Below, piece by piece: positions 15,184 to 24,401 of a stretch of 64,000 bases of DNA. Source of the stretch: Streptomyces chromofuscus (GTDB taxonomy: Bacteria > Actinomycetota > Actinomycetes > Streptomycetales > Streptomycetaceae); assembly GCF_015160875.1 (NCBI RefSeq), contig NZ_CP063374.1, forward strand, positions 3,534,001 to 3,598,000, in the 5' to 3' direction. The notes below the pieces were generated by a model. That model had not been told where the DNA came from. It made no database searches and saw only the letters and a list, made by a program, of their open reading frames with translations. Numbering within the stretch: position 1 is the first letter of the stretch; each line of letters begins with the position of its first letter. A program made the translations under genes and the position numbers.

Positions 15184-15933
15184 TCAGCTGGAAGAGGCGA
15201 CGACCTGCCCGACGACGGAGAAACGCTGCTGACACTCCGGGCAGGTCGCCTCACCGAAGGCATAAGTCAAGGCGCGCGCGACTTCCTCATGGCCGTCGGC
15301 CAGGGCAAGGTCGTAGAGGCGCCGGCCGAGACCTTCCATGGCGCGAGGATCGGCCGGATGGAGAGGGAAGGTCTCGACGTGGTCGTCGGAGAGGGCATAG
15401 TCCTCCGCCGCGCTGAAGAAGCCTCGCTCTCCGATCATCACCCACAGCGACGCGCACCCGTCGGGATCGGGGCACTCGAGCTCGTATTCCTCACTGACGA
15501 CGCCCCAGACCAAGCCCTCTGCCCAGTGGATGTCGCCCTCCAGGTTCAGGACCGCCTCAACCAGATAGCAGTAGTCGTTCCGGTCGGCGGTGTTCTGCCG
15601 CCACCGGTTTGCGGCGCCCAGGAGGCGTGCGACTTCCGGCGCGTGCTGGTGCCGCAGGTACCGGGTCTCGTACCGCTGGTCGGCCTGGACGAGAAGGGCG
15701 CCGGCCAGGTGGAGGGCCGAAGCCGCCACGCCGGCTTTGTCGGCCTCCGCCATGTCGGCCAGCGTGTGCAGCACCAGCGGATGGGTGACGTCCAGAGAGC
15801 CGTTGTGGTACAGCTCCGTCCAGAGGTCGCTCCAGGCCTGACTGTCCCGGCCCGTGGCAGCACGTTCCAGCAGTGCCTTCAGGCGGTCGGAATCGGCGTC
15901 GTCTGCGCGGGGAACAGGAGAACTCGTCGTCAT
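15184..15933 (-). CDS. Hypothetical protein with C-terminal zinc-ribbon-like CxxC
   Basis: This is a 249-aa cytoplasmic protein of unrecognised family. It is helical throughout (SDRLKALLERAATGRDSQAWSDLW, LHTLADMAEADKAGVAASAL), suggesting a repeat-like alpha fold. Near the C-terminus FGEATCPECQQRFSVVGQV carries a CxxC pair. An ATG at 15942 is an alternative start. It ends 8 bases from the tRNA-Pro fragment, placing it at the edge of a former mobile element. Function is unknown. Confidence 0.65.
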   Translation of the reverse strand: MTTSSPVPRADDADSDRLKALLERAATGRDSQAWSDLWTELYHNGSLDVTHPLVLHTLADMAEADKAGVAASALHLAGALLVQADQRYETRYLRHQHAPEVARLLGAANRWRQNTADRNDYCYLVEAVLNLEGDIHWAEGLVWGVVSEEYELECPDPDGCASLWVMIGERGFFSAAEDYALSDDHVETFPLHPADPRAMEGLGRRLYDLALADGHEEVARALTYAFGEATCPECQQRFSVVGQVVASSS

Positions 15934-16172
15934 CTCCGGCATCCAAGCAGACTGCCGCAAGCACACTTTCGCCGACCTGTCGATCGCTGGGGATGTGTGC
16001 CGGTCGGCATGTCCGGTGAGGCGGGGCCGACCGACCGGAAGAGCCGTTGCAAGCCTGCCCAGTGCCGGAACTGTTCCGCTGACATCCCACATTGAGATCA
16101 GCGGCCACGGACTGCGGTGGCCGCCGACAACCGTATGCGGCGCCCGTGCGCGCACACGGGGCCCTGATCGAA

Positions 16173-16214
16173 CTCTTAAGCGGGTGTCGCAGGTTCGGAT
16201 CCTGCCGGGGCACC
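16173..16214 (+). repeat. Degenerate tRNA-Arg 3' end, att relic 2
   Basis: CTCTTAAGCGGGTGTCGCAG continues as GTTCGGATCCTGCCGGGGCACC, matching the 3' part of tRNA-Arg(CCU) with a few substitutions and one G fewer in the acceptor. The hairpin normally after it is reduced to AAAAGGCCAAGGCC. No 5' tRNA half is present. Confidence 0.8.
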
Positions 16215-16360
16215 AGCCAAAAGGCCAAGGCCATGAAGTTATGACTGTTGGATCGGTGTCCATAGGCCCTGATCTGCGGGATCGCTGGATACGAGAAGCG
16301 GAGCCCCGGTAGAACTGGCAGTCGACCAAGACAAGCCGTTCACAAAGACCGGAGGCTCCG

Positions 16361-17040
16361 CTGTCCGGACAGTCTGGCATTACCCGTGAGATCGCGGTAG
16401 CCGAAGACATCTTCGCTCCGGGCCATCTGGGCGAGCTGACGCAGATCGTGCCGTTCGAGATGGTCGATGACGTCCTCGCCGGCTGCGGCACCACTGAGCA
16501 ACGGCTGCGGAAACTGCCGGCCCGGGTGGTGGTCTACCTGCTGCTGGCCGCCGCGCTGTTCGAGGAGTGCGGCTACCCGGCCGTGTGGCGCAAGCTGACC
16601 GGCGCCCTTGGGGCGCTGCCCCTGCCGACGGTGACCGCGACCGGGCTGTGGCACGCCCGGTGCCGGCTCGGGGTGCGTCCCCTGCGGGCCCTGTTCGACC
16701 TGCTGCGCGGCCCGGCGTCGGCGGTCCGCACCGCCGGGGCCCGCTGGGCCGGGCTGCTGGTGGTCGCCGCCGACGGCACGTACCTGGACGTGGCCGACGA
16801 CCCGGCCGTGCGGGCCAGGCTGGGCGAGGGAGCCAACCAGTACACCGCCGCCTCCGGCTATCCGCAGGTCCTGCTCATCGCCCTGGTGGCCTGCGGCACC
16901 CGCGCGGTCATCGACGCGGTCTTCGGCCCCCGCAAGCCCGGCGAGCCGGTCCTCGGACGTCGTCTGACGCGCTCGATGCGCCAGGGCATGGTCGTGCTGC
17001 TGGACCGGGGATTCAGGCTTGGCTTGCGGGATGTCCTGGC
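16361..17040 (+). pseudogene. IS4-family transposase, 3'-truncated
   Basis: The frame opens with SGQSGITREIAVAEDIFAPG and HLGELTQIVPFEMVDDVLAG, the IS4 N-terminal domain of streptomycete transposases, and continues through VVAADGTYLDVADDPAVRAR (first catalytic Asp region) and VVLLDRGF (second Asp region). Homology stops there, so the last third with the catalytic Glu is gone. No conventional start codon exists at the left end of the homology, and a GTG at 16448 lies within it. GCGGAGCC (16300-16307) and GGCTCCGC (16354-16361) flank the left edge as an inverted pair. It is not expected to transpose. Confidence 0.75.
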
Positions 17041-17281
17041 GGGCCCTCGCTTGCGGTGGTCGCCATCGCCCTGCCTGCGTCCCGTCGGCATCGGTGTTCG
17101 CGTCCTTCGGCTGTGCGGGGTTCCCGCCGGGGAGGCCGTACTCAGGTGCGACACAGCCCGTTCCTTGTCACGGTCTAGCAGCTCGCCGGCCACGCTGCGG
17201 CCGCACTTTCGGCCGTTTGGCGGCGCTCGTCCCGACTCTCGGCGAACCGACGGCCTGTGGCCCCAGGGAGGAAACCCGCGT

Positions 17282-17670
17282 TCAGGCCCGGGCCGATCTT
17301 TCGGCGTGTACCTGCCCAATGGAACTCATAGGTCTCGCGGGCTGGCGAGCACGGCCCTGGTCACGGCAGGCAGGCGGGTCGCAGACGAACACGTCGCGTT
17401 CGGTGGTATCGGGGATCAGGTGGTGCAGGCTGAACGGCGGTGGGGCGCCGTGCTCGCCGGTCCGGCCGGTGAGCAGGTGGAGCCGTCCACCCCGCAGCGC
17501 GACCACGTGGCGCACCTCGTTCAGCAGCACGGCCTCGGCCACACTGTGACCTGGTGCAGCACCACGACGTCGCCGGTCGCCTCCTCCTGCATGGCCCGCA
17601 CGGACGTGCTCCCCACACCGCCGACGATCAGTAGAGCGCCGGGCCGGGGCCGGGGCTGGGGCGGTGAAGT
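17282..17670 (-). pseudogene. Ferric/ferredoxin reductase-like C-terminal fragment
   Basis: On the minus strand GALLIVGGVGSTSVRAMQEE (the NAD(P)-binding GGxG start) and TGDVVVLHQVTVWP lead, after a frameshift near 17545, into AEAVLLNEVRHVVALRGGRL, HLLTGRTGEHG, LIPDTTERDVFVCDPPAC and a terminal QVHAERSARA. These match the NAD-binding domain of membrane ferric reductase-like flavoproteins in order. The membrane and FAD domains are missing, and part of the last helix is deleted. It lies between the transposase relic and the Uma2 gene, with no start. Confidence 0.6.
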
Positions 17671-17797
17671 GAACACCCCGTACTTTCTCGACGAAGGCTC
17701 GGTGGGCGCGCTCGAGAGCAGCATGCCGGACGGGTGGCAGACAGTACGCTGAGTCCAGTGGGATCGGGCCCGCAGCACAGCGTCCAGGAGGTGCTTC

Positions 17798-18364
17798 ATG
17801 ACGGCCGAGATGGTGGCCCCGGCATGGATGCATGAGCAGATCACGGCGGAGGAGTACGACTCCTGGTCCGAGGAGCAGTGCGCCGGCATCGAGATCGTGG
17901 ACGGGATGGTCGTCGTGAGTCCGAGCGCGTCCAAGCGGCACAACCGGCTCGCCCGGATTCTGGCGAACGCCCTGGATGCCGCCGCGGGCACGGAGTGGAA
18001 CGCCGACACTGACTTCGACGTCCGGCTTCAAGACGTCCCGCTCACCAATCGCCGCCCGGACGTCATCGTGTACCGCGCAAACACGATCGACATCACCCCC
18101 ACCCGCCCTGAGCACGTGCTGCTGGTCGCGGAGGTGGTGTCGCCGGGCTCGGAGACCACCGACCGGATCGTGAAGGTCGACCAGTACGCCAAGGCAGGCA
18201 TCGGCTTCTACTGGCGGATCGAGCAGGCCGCGACAGGCGTTCCTCTCGTGTACACCTACGTTCTTGACCCCGCGACGAAGACCTACCGGGACGGAGATGT
18301 GTTCACCGGCGTGCTCAAGGCAGCGGCCCCCTTCCCGGTGGAGATCGACCTCGGCCAGGTCTGA
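17798..18364 (+). CDS. Uma2 family (DUF820) PD-(D/E)XK nuclease-like protein
   Basis: This 188-aa protein starts with MHEQITAEEYDSWSEEQCAGIEIVDGMVV, the Uma2 N-terminus with the conserved Glu-hydrophobic core. NRRPDVIVYR (catalytic Asp) and LLVAEVVSPGSETTDRIVKVDQYAKAGI (E-x-V/I-S with Lys) complete the restriction-nuclease-like active site. GGAGGTG precedes the ATG. Uma2 proteins are abundant in Streptomyces and cyanobacteria, and their role is not established. It is the only intact gene between att relics 2 and 3. Confidence 0.85.
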   Translation: MTAEMVAPAWMHEQITAEEYDSWSEEQCAGIEIVDGMVVVSPSASKRHNRLARILANALDAAAGTEWNADTDFDVRLQDVPLTNRRPDVIVYRANTIDITPTRPEHVLLVAEVVSPGSETTDRIVKVDQYAKAGIGFYWRIEQAATGVPLVYTYVLDPATKTYRDGDVFTGVLKAAAPFPVEIDLGQV

Positions 18365-18516
18365 CCCACGCACTGCTCCGCAGTCGGCAGCGCGTGAGCG
18401 GACGGCCCGGCACAGGGCGGCATGAGCCGGATCAAGTGGCTCGCCGCGCGGTTCTGACCAGGGGAAACAGCACCGCCCGGCAGTGCCAGGCACCGCCCGG
18501 CAAGGATTCGATCCCA

Positions 18517-18559
18517 CTCCTCAAGCGGGTGTCGCAGGTTCGAATCCTGCCGGGGCACC
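18517..18559 (+). repeat. Degenerate tRNA-Arg 3' end, att relic 3 (distal)
   Basis: CTCCTCAAGCGGGTGTCGCA followed by GGTTCGAATCCTGCCGGGG is the best-conserved copy of the tRNA-Arg 3' half. It has one G fewer in the acceptor. Being farthest from the tRNA and keeping the hairpin, it is probably the original chromosomal att site at the right edge of the island. Confidence 0.85.
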
Positions 18560-18566
18560 AGCCGGA

Positions 18567-18597
18567 AGGCCCCGGACCGATCATGGTCCAGGGCCTT
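18567..18597 (+). terminator. Hairpin following att relic 3
   Basis: GGCCCCGGACC and GGTCCAGGGCC pair with a single mismatch around GATCAT, followed by TTT. It is the same hairpin as at 14390. Confidence 0.65.
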
Positions 18598-18872
18598 TGC
18601 CAAGCGCCCCTATGGCGGCTGGCGTTGGGGTACCCCTGATTGCCCGTACTGGGCAGGGCTTCAGCCTCCCCTTGCTCGCCCGCCCCTTCAGCTTCGACCA
18701 CCTGACCGTGGGGCGGGACATGCCGCTCGAGGCCGGGCGCGCCAGCGCCGCCGGAGACTCAAGCACCACCACGAGACCAGCCGGCCTGCAGGCCCTCATC
18801 GGCACCGGTGGCAGTTCACGACAAGCGGGCGGGGCGGCACCGCTCACCACCCCGCCCTGCTGGGCGTGCCGG

Positions 18873-19715
18873 TCAGCGGACCGTTCGCGCCGCCTTTTCG
18901 ATGATGTCGGTGACGGCGTCCGGGTGGGACACGGTCACAGCGTGGGAGGAGTCGATCTCCTTGATGTGGGCATTGGCGCGCTCGGCCATGTAGACCTGAA
19001 GCTCCCGCGGGATGATCTTGTCATTGGTGCCCACGAGGGCCCAGGAAGGGATGGCCTTCCAGGCGGGCTCACCGGAAGGCTCGTTCAGGGCCGTGCCGGT
19101 CCCGGGACGCTGGGTGACCGCCATCAGACCGGCGGTCTTCGCCGGGACATCCGCACCGAACGCCTGGTGGAACTTGGACTGGTCGATGTAGAGGTCGACG
19201 TCCTTGGAGCCGTCGGGGTTGGTGATCGGGACCGGACGCAGAACGTCGCCGATGACGCTGCCCTCGAACTTGCTCGCCAGTTCGTTGGCGCTCTCGCCCT
19301 TGTCGGGGGCGAAGCCGTTGGCGTACACCAGTGCCTTGACCTTGTCGGAGCCGTAGGCGGCGTTGCTGATCACCGCTCCGCCGTAGGAGTGCCCGACAAG
19401 AATCACCGGCCCGTCGATGGTGGCCAGCAGGTCCTTGACGGAGGCGGCGTCCTTGCTCAGGCTCCGCAACGGGTTGGCCGCGGCCACCACCGGGTAGCCC
19501 TCCTCCTTCAGCCTCTCGATGACGCCGTTCCAGCTGGAGGAGTCGGCGAACGCGCCATGGACGAGCACGACGGTCGGCTTGTCGGCCTTCGAGGCAGCGG
19601 TCTTGGCGGCGCTCGCCGGGCCGACCGACGTAGCGAAGAGGCCGGTGGCTACAGCCGCCGTGGCTATGAGGGTGAGAGGAGTGCGGGCACGCCGATAACG
19701 CGCGTGAAGATTCAT
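18873..19715 (-). CDS. Secreted alpha/beta hydrolase
   Basis: This 280-aa exported hydrolase has a signal peptide in residues 1-36 (RRARTPLTLIATAAVATGLF, cleavage near ASA). The fold follows with PTVVLVHGAFADSSSW (oxyanion loop), VILVGHSYGGAVISNAA (nucleophile Ser in GHSYGG), WALVGTNDKIIP (acid Asp) and IDSSHAVTVSHPDAV (catalytic His). It belongs to the group of small HGAFADSSSW esterases common in soil bacteria. The substrate is unknown. The ATG at 19715 has GAAAGG upstream. It is a monocistronic gene just outside the island. Confidence 0.85.
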   Translation of the reverse strand: MNLHARYRRARTPLTLIATAAVATGLFATSVGPASAAKTAASKADKPTVVLVHGAFADSSSWNGVIERLKEEGYPVVAAANPLRSLSKDAASVKDLLATIDGPVILVGHSYGGAVISNAAYGSDKVKALVYANGFAPDKGESANELASKFEGSVIGDVLRPVPITNPDGSKDVDLYIDQSKFHQAFGADVPAKTAGLMAVTQRPGTGTALNEPSGEPAWKAIPSWALVGTNDKIIPRELQVYMAERANAHIKEIDSSHAVTVSHPDAVTDIIEKAARTVR

Positions 19716-21121
19716 GGAGGGCCCTTTCGAGGCGGAGATTCCAGCCACATCCGGACAGGTGGACATGGCCGCAGCAGGGCGGGGTGCTGCCGCACGTCAT
19801 GGGGAAGCCGATCATGGGCCACAGGTTCCGTCCTGCTGTCAGCCCTTATGACAAGGCACGTGCTGTATGTGTGACATGCATCGAAATGGAAGGCGGGCGG
19901 GCGCCCCCGATGTCCAGACCGCGGAGCGCACCGCTGGAGGGCCACGCGGTCCGACCACTCGGACTCTGCCGGGCAGGCTCAGCGGCCACGACCTGAGGAA
20001 GGGCTGACGCCGCCGATGCCCCGGTGGTCGACAGGGCCGTGCGGTCGGCCGTACACCGGTTCCCGAGCACGCTCACAAGTCACGTGCGACTGCTTTCGCG
20101 CCCCACCGTGCCGAGCGTCTGCAAGCGGCTCTGCAACGGTTCAGCGACACCGACGAAGGCTGACGGGCGACGGTGACGGAGACCGACCCGCGGGTCGGTC
20201 GTGCTGGTCGTCCTCCGCTCCGGGTTCGAAGGGTGGACCATGGTGGGGGTGCCGGCGTCGCGGACGGTGAGCCGCGACCCGACCGCCCCCGTCGCGTGCC
20301 CGACCCAACGGGATGGCAGGCAGGGCCCGGGCTCTCCATGTGCGTGCCGGAGCGCGCCGTGAGTCCGCATGGCCTCTGCCCTCAGCATTCCCCTTGACCG
20401 GTCGGCACAGGTGCAACCGGACGGACCGCGCCGAAGTCCTGGAACTCGGAGCAGGTGACGGAAAGCCATCCCACTCCGACGCACTGGACGGCCGGAAGGG
20501 CAACGGCCGAGCGGGTGAGCCACGTCGTCCGCGAACCAGGCCGCGCCCGAAGCAAGTTGGCGAAGCTGTCCTCGCACTCGGGCAGCCAGTGCCGTACGTG
20601 CTCCACCGTGAGCGGATGCGGGGCTCAGGCGGCGCGGACGCAGCGGTGGCCCCCACGCCTCGCCCTCGCGGGGCATCAGGTCTCCTGGCTTGCTGCGGCG
20701 GGTTCCGGGAAGTAGTCGCGCGTCACTGCGTTACCGAGCGCTTTGAAATCGCCCTCTCCTCGTTCATGTGGGGACAGTTGAGGAATCAATTTGTGTCGAT
20801 TAGCCCACAAGTGGACATACCGACGTGCGCTGGATACGGTCGAATGACAGGCGCCGCGTCTGCAGTAGCCGTAGCCGGCAAGAGGCAGAGTGTCGGCGCC
20901 GGAGGCCGGAAGGCACCGGCCACATGGCACTCAGCGCCATCCAGTGCGTAGCACGACCGCCTCCACGAACGAGCAGGCCGAGGTCGGGCACGGGCTTTTC
21001 GTGTCAAGCGCGCGAACTCACGCGACGACACACCGAATGTGGCGACTTGACACGACGCCCCGAGTCCACTTCGCAGGGTGTCCTCGTCAACGCGGTCCGA
21101 AGCAGATGAGTGGAGACTGAC
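19716..21121. other. 1.4-kb stretch without a convincing gene
   Basis: Several frames are open on both strands, but none shows a recognised domain, consistent third-position G/C bias with a ribosome site, or conserved motifs. Local AT content rises near 20760-20830. It may hold decayed genes from past insertions. Confidence 0.5.
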
Positions 21122-21526
21122 ATGCGTTTCAGCAGCAGGACGAAAAGGTTGATCGGCTCCGCTGTGGCCGTGGCCTCGTTGGGAGTCGCCGTTCCCCTGG
21201 CGGCAACCGGTACCGCACAGGCCGACCCGAATTCGGGAAGGGTCAAGGTATCCGGAACCGTGAGCTGTGAGCGGTTCGAGGACGCGTCACCGGACGCGGT
21301 GACGATCACCCCCAAGGGCAAGACGGCCAAGGCCGACCAACTCCCGGGCGAGGACGTTGCGGAATCCTTCTCGCTGACCTTCACCCAGGTTCCGAAGAAG
21401 GGCTTGTCGGCCAACGCCAAGGTCACCTGCGTCGATGACGACGGCGACAAGCACACGTTCGGCAAGAGCTTCAAGATCACGAGGCCGCCGGGAACCACAG
21501 AAACGCAAGCGTTCAGCCTCAAGTAA
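21122..21526 (+). CDS. Small secreted hypothetical protein
   Basis: This 134-aa protein carries a signal peptide (MRFSSRTKRLIGSAVAVASL, cleavage after AQA). The mature region of about 100 residues has two Cys (GTVSCERFED, AKVTCVDDDGDKHTFG) that could form a disulfide, and a beta-sandwich-like pattern ending PGTTETQAFSLK. Streptomyces genomes carry many such secreted beta proteins with no assigned role. It is monocistronic. No operon partner is seen. Confidence 0.7.
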   Translation: MRFSSRTKRLIGSAVAVASLGVAVPLAATGTAQADPNSGRVKVSGTVSCERFEDASPDAVTITPKGKTAKADQLPGEDVAESFSLTFTQVPKKGLSANAKVTCVDDDGDKHTFGKSFKITRPPGTTETQAFSLK

Positions 21527-21679
21527 GGGTGTTCGCCTCGACGACAAGGGCCGCCCGGGACGTGCCCAGGTGGCCCTTGGTCATCTGACTTCGTCTGCCC
21601 TCCGCGCCGGAACTTCCGGGCGCCGCAGCCTCGTCCACAGCCGGACGCACCCCTCGCGGGCGGTTGGTCATGCACGTGG

Positions 21680-22384
21680 TTACGGACCGGGATCAGCGAG
21701 CCATGTGCGCCAGACGTGTCGGGTGTTGGGTATCTCGGGATGGTCGAGCAGCCGCAGCACGTAACGCGCGTGAAGCTGCGCCCACGGATTGTCCGAGTGG
21801 CGAGCCCTGTCGAGTCTGCCGCGCACATCGGCTCCGTCCACGGCCCGTGCCAGACGCACGTATTCACGGTCCTTGCACCGGTAGGCACGCTGGACCACGA
21901 GATCCACGAGATCGACGAGTTTGCCTTCGAGCGCTTCGCCGTGCTCACTGGCCGCCAATCTCCGTATGAGTGCCTGCTTCGTACCCCATGCCTTGGCGTG
22001 CTGCGTCCACTCCTGCGGGAACCGAGCCTCCCATTCCAGGAAGAGCAGCGCGAAGGGCAGCCCCGGCCACGTCTCGACACCTCCGGAGATCGGCGTCCTC
22101 CACAGCGCTTCCGGCAGACAACGACTCTCGGCCTCGCCACAAGCCTCCAGCGCGGCCACGAGAACCGGATCCCGGTACTGCGCCTCGTGTCCCAGAGGCG
22201 AGGTCAGTCGCCAGGCCCTGTTGAAGCGAGCCCGAGCACTGCGGACCTCGGCGCGAGCGCCGGCCAGGCGTACGAGTGCAGCCGCACGCTCGGCGGCCTC
22301 CGGTGCGATCAGATCGTGAGCCCACGCCAAACGCCGTGCCCACCCTTGGGTGTCATCAGCACCCGAGCCCGCCACCTTCGCCAT
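21680..22384 (-). CDS. Hypothetical alpha-helical protein
   Basis: This 234-aa protein of unrecognised family has long amphipathic helices (EAAERAAALVRLAGARAEVR, KLVDLVDLVVQRAYRCKDRE) and a Trp-rich C-terminal part (VWRTWLADPGP), with no signal peptide or membrane span. The ATG at 22384 lies 12 bases after GGAGG. Further in-frame starts (ATG codons at 22393 and 22396, and a start at 22432) would give longer forms. It is convergent with the secreted protein gene at 21122. Function is unknown. Confidence 0.6.
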   Translation of the reverse strand: MAKVAGSGADDTQGWARRLAWAHDLIAPEAAERAAALVRLAGARAEVRSARARFNRAWRLTSPLGHEAQYRDPVLVAALEACGEAESRCLPEALWRTPISGGVETWPGLPFALLFLEWEARFPQEWTQHAKAWGTKQALIRRLAASEHGEALEGKLVDLVDLVVQRAYRCKDREYVRLARAVDGADVRGRLDRARHSDNPWAQLHARYVLRLLDHPEIPNTRHVWRTWLADPGP

Positions 22385-22972
22385 ACCGCACATCATCCTC
22401 CGATCGGCAAGCGCCCCAGCCGGTGCGTCCATTGCCCAGTGCTTGGTGGCGACGAACGCCTGCCGCGCAGGACCTTCACTCGCGCATGCGCCCCGCCATC
22501 CTCAGTCGCACAGCACGCCAAGCCGACGCCGGTGACGCATCGCCCCGTCCTCGTCCGGCCGTCCGCGCGGCCGCACGTCGCGTACGGCTTTGGTGGGCGG
22601 CCGGCGCTGACAGGTCTCACTCTTGGCCATCGACGATGCCCGACCGTCGGTTGGGTCCCGGGTCGAACCCGGGCCGCCCCCGGACAGAATCGGGGATGCA
22701 GCTGCTCTACAGAGCTGGACACCTCGGAAGCCGACCGCGCGGACGAGACCCTAGCCGGAGCCACTGACAATCCGCGCCGCGGACGTGGTGCGCCCACCTG
22801 GACGCCGGGCGCCTGCTCCACGCCGTGGGAGCAGGCGCGGTGCATGACGCAAACTCACGAGCCCGATGGCACGCCCGTGCGATAGAAAGGGCGTTCAGTC
22901 GCGACGCCGCCGCCGGCACGCGGGGGGGATCGCGGATCGCGCCTCGCTTTTCGACCGTCCCTGGGGGGATCG
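22385..22972. other. 588-base gap with a tRNA-like fold
   Basis: No convincing coding frame is seen. On the minus strand 22723-22649 contains TGTAGAGCAGCTGCAT and a T-arm-like CCCGGGTTCGACCCGGG, resembling a tRNA body. The acceptor strands do not pair properly, so at most it is a tRNA pseudogene. Confidence 0.35.
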
Positions 22973-24298
22973 ATGTTCACAAGACGGGCGGCGTGGGCCG
23001 CCATCGGCACCGTCGCACTTCTGTTGGCCGGCACACCGGCAGCGCACTCCGCAGAGGGTCAGGCTCCTGAGGTCCGTTGGGCGAGCAGCGTGTCGGAGGA
23101 CCTCGGCACCCTGGCCGTCAGTATCAGCTCCGACAGCCCCATCACGGACATCAGGGCCCGCCTCGTCTCCGTCGCCACACAGCAGGAAGTGGCCGTCCTG
23201 GAGAACGACGCCTTCGCTCTCGTCTCCGGCACGCCGGACAACGGCGTATGGCACACGAAGCAGCCCGTCAGCCTCGCCGAACTGGGCAACTACACCGTCG
23301 GCGTCGAGGCCACGGACGCCGACGGCGACCGTACGACCGACACCTCCGCGGGATCGCTCGCCTACTACGTCGCGGCCGTGTTCGAGGACGTGCGCACCGA
23401 CCGCGCGGAGGTCGACATCGACAACCGTCAGGTGCGCGTCGACGGAACGCTGAAGGGGCGATGGCCGGGGACCCGCGAGCTGAAGCCCCTGGCGGACCAC
23501 GCGGTGGACCTGGACGTGGACTACTGGACGGAGAGCACCGTCCGTACCGACGCGGACGGACGCTTCTCCGGCACCGTCACCGTGAACGACGCGGTGCCGA
23601 TCCAGGCGGTCTACCGGCACTCCGGCGAGCACCCCTTCGTCGTGTACGGCGAGTCCCCACTGGTACCCATCGGTGTCCGTCAGGTGGCCACGCGCTGGAC
23701 CGTCCAGTCCCCGGCGGAGGCCCGGACGATCAACTTCGGACAGCAGGTCACCCTCACGGCGACGCTGGAGCGCGAAACCGCGCAGGGCTGGGTGCCCTTC
23801 GAGGGCCAGAGCGGCGGGGTCCTCTTCGAGCCCTCCGCCGGCGGCCAGTTCACCAGCGTCGGTTACTTCACGACGGGTGCGGACGGCAAGGTTTCCTTCG
23901 ACCACGTCCCGTGGGAGACCGGCAGCTTCCGCGTGGCGTCGCACAGCGACGACCCGTTCATCGCCGCCGCCTCCGCGAACAGCGCCGAGATCACCGTTCT
24001 GCGCGCCTCGGTCTTCAGCTCGTTCTCTGCCATCCGCACGAAGGGCCAGGGTGTGCACGTCGAGGGTGAGATGGACTTCCCCGACGGCTGGACGCCCGCC
24101 ACCATCCCGGTGCACATCCAGTACTCGCGTGACGGTGAGGAGTGGACGGACCTGCTCACGACGGAGGCCGGGTCCGGCAGCCCCCACGCCTTCTCGGTCG
24201 ACATCCCCCAGGCGGGACGCGGTTACTTCCGCGCGCACTTCGAGGCGACCGAGTCGTTCCGTGCGGCGACGTCGCAGGCGGTGAGGGCGAGCCGTTGA
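22973..24298 (+). CDS. Secreted multi-domain beta-sandwich protein
   Basis: This 441-aa exported protein has a signal peptide ending about residue 26 (LLLAGTPAAHSA). The rest looks like three or four Ig/CarboxypepD-like beta domains: SLAELGNYTVGVEATDADGD, DADGRFSGTVTVNDAVPIQA, TTGADGKVSFDHVPWETGSF and VHIQYSRDGEEW. Such strings occur in streptomycete proteins with calcium-binding or adhesion-like tandem domains. No enzyme motif is visible. A strong hairpin at 24350 ends the transcript. Confidence 0.75.
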   Translation: MFTRRAAWAAIGTVALLLAGTPAAHSAEGQAPEVRWASSVSEDLGTLAVSISSDSPITDIRARLVSVATQQEVAVLENDAFALVSGTPDNGVWHTKQPVSLAELGNYTVGVEATDADGDRTTDTSAGSLAYYVAAVFEDVRTDRAEVDIDNRQVRVDGTLKGRWPGTRELKPLADHAVDLDVDYWTESTVRTDADGRFSGTVTVNDAVPIQAVYRHSGEHPFVVYGESPLVPIGVRQVATRWTVQSPAEARTINFGQQVTLTATLERETAQGWVPFEGQSGGVLFEPSAGGQFTSVGYFTTGADGKVSFDHVPWETGSFRVASHSDDPFIAAASANSAEITVLRASVFSSFSAIRTKGQGVHVEGEMDFPDGWTPATIPVHIQYSRDGEEWTDLLTTEAGSGSPHAFSVDIPQAGRGYFRAHFEATESFRAATSQAVRASR

Positions 24299-24349
24299 CG
24301 TCGAACGGCTGACGCCGGACGACCACGGAGAGCCGATGCGGGCACGGTG

Positions 24350-24390
24350 AAGGGCCGGCCGGGGAGCCTCGACCTTCCTGGCCGGCCCTT
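24350..24390. terminator. Bidirectional hairpin between convergent genes
   Basis: AAGGGCCGGCC and GGCCGGCCCTT form an 11-bp stem between the secreted-protein gene and the convergent lipoprotein locus, so it can serve both. Confidence 0.75.
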
Positions 24391-24401
24391 CGTCGCGAAG
24401 A

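Noticed and set aside
10417..18600. Search for an integrase, excisionase or replication gene in the island
   Set aside because: No tyrosine or serine recombinase motifs and no Rep or Tra proteins were found in any frame; the island seems defective.
20080..20951. Several open frames on both strands between the hydrolase and the small secreted protein
   Set aside because: They overlap each other, show no known motif and lack good ribosome sites, so none is supported.
22895..24401. Minus-strand continuation of the lipoprotein domain frame
   Set aside because: It runs through the terminator at 24350 and antisense to a secreted protein gene, with no recognisable domain.
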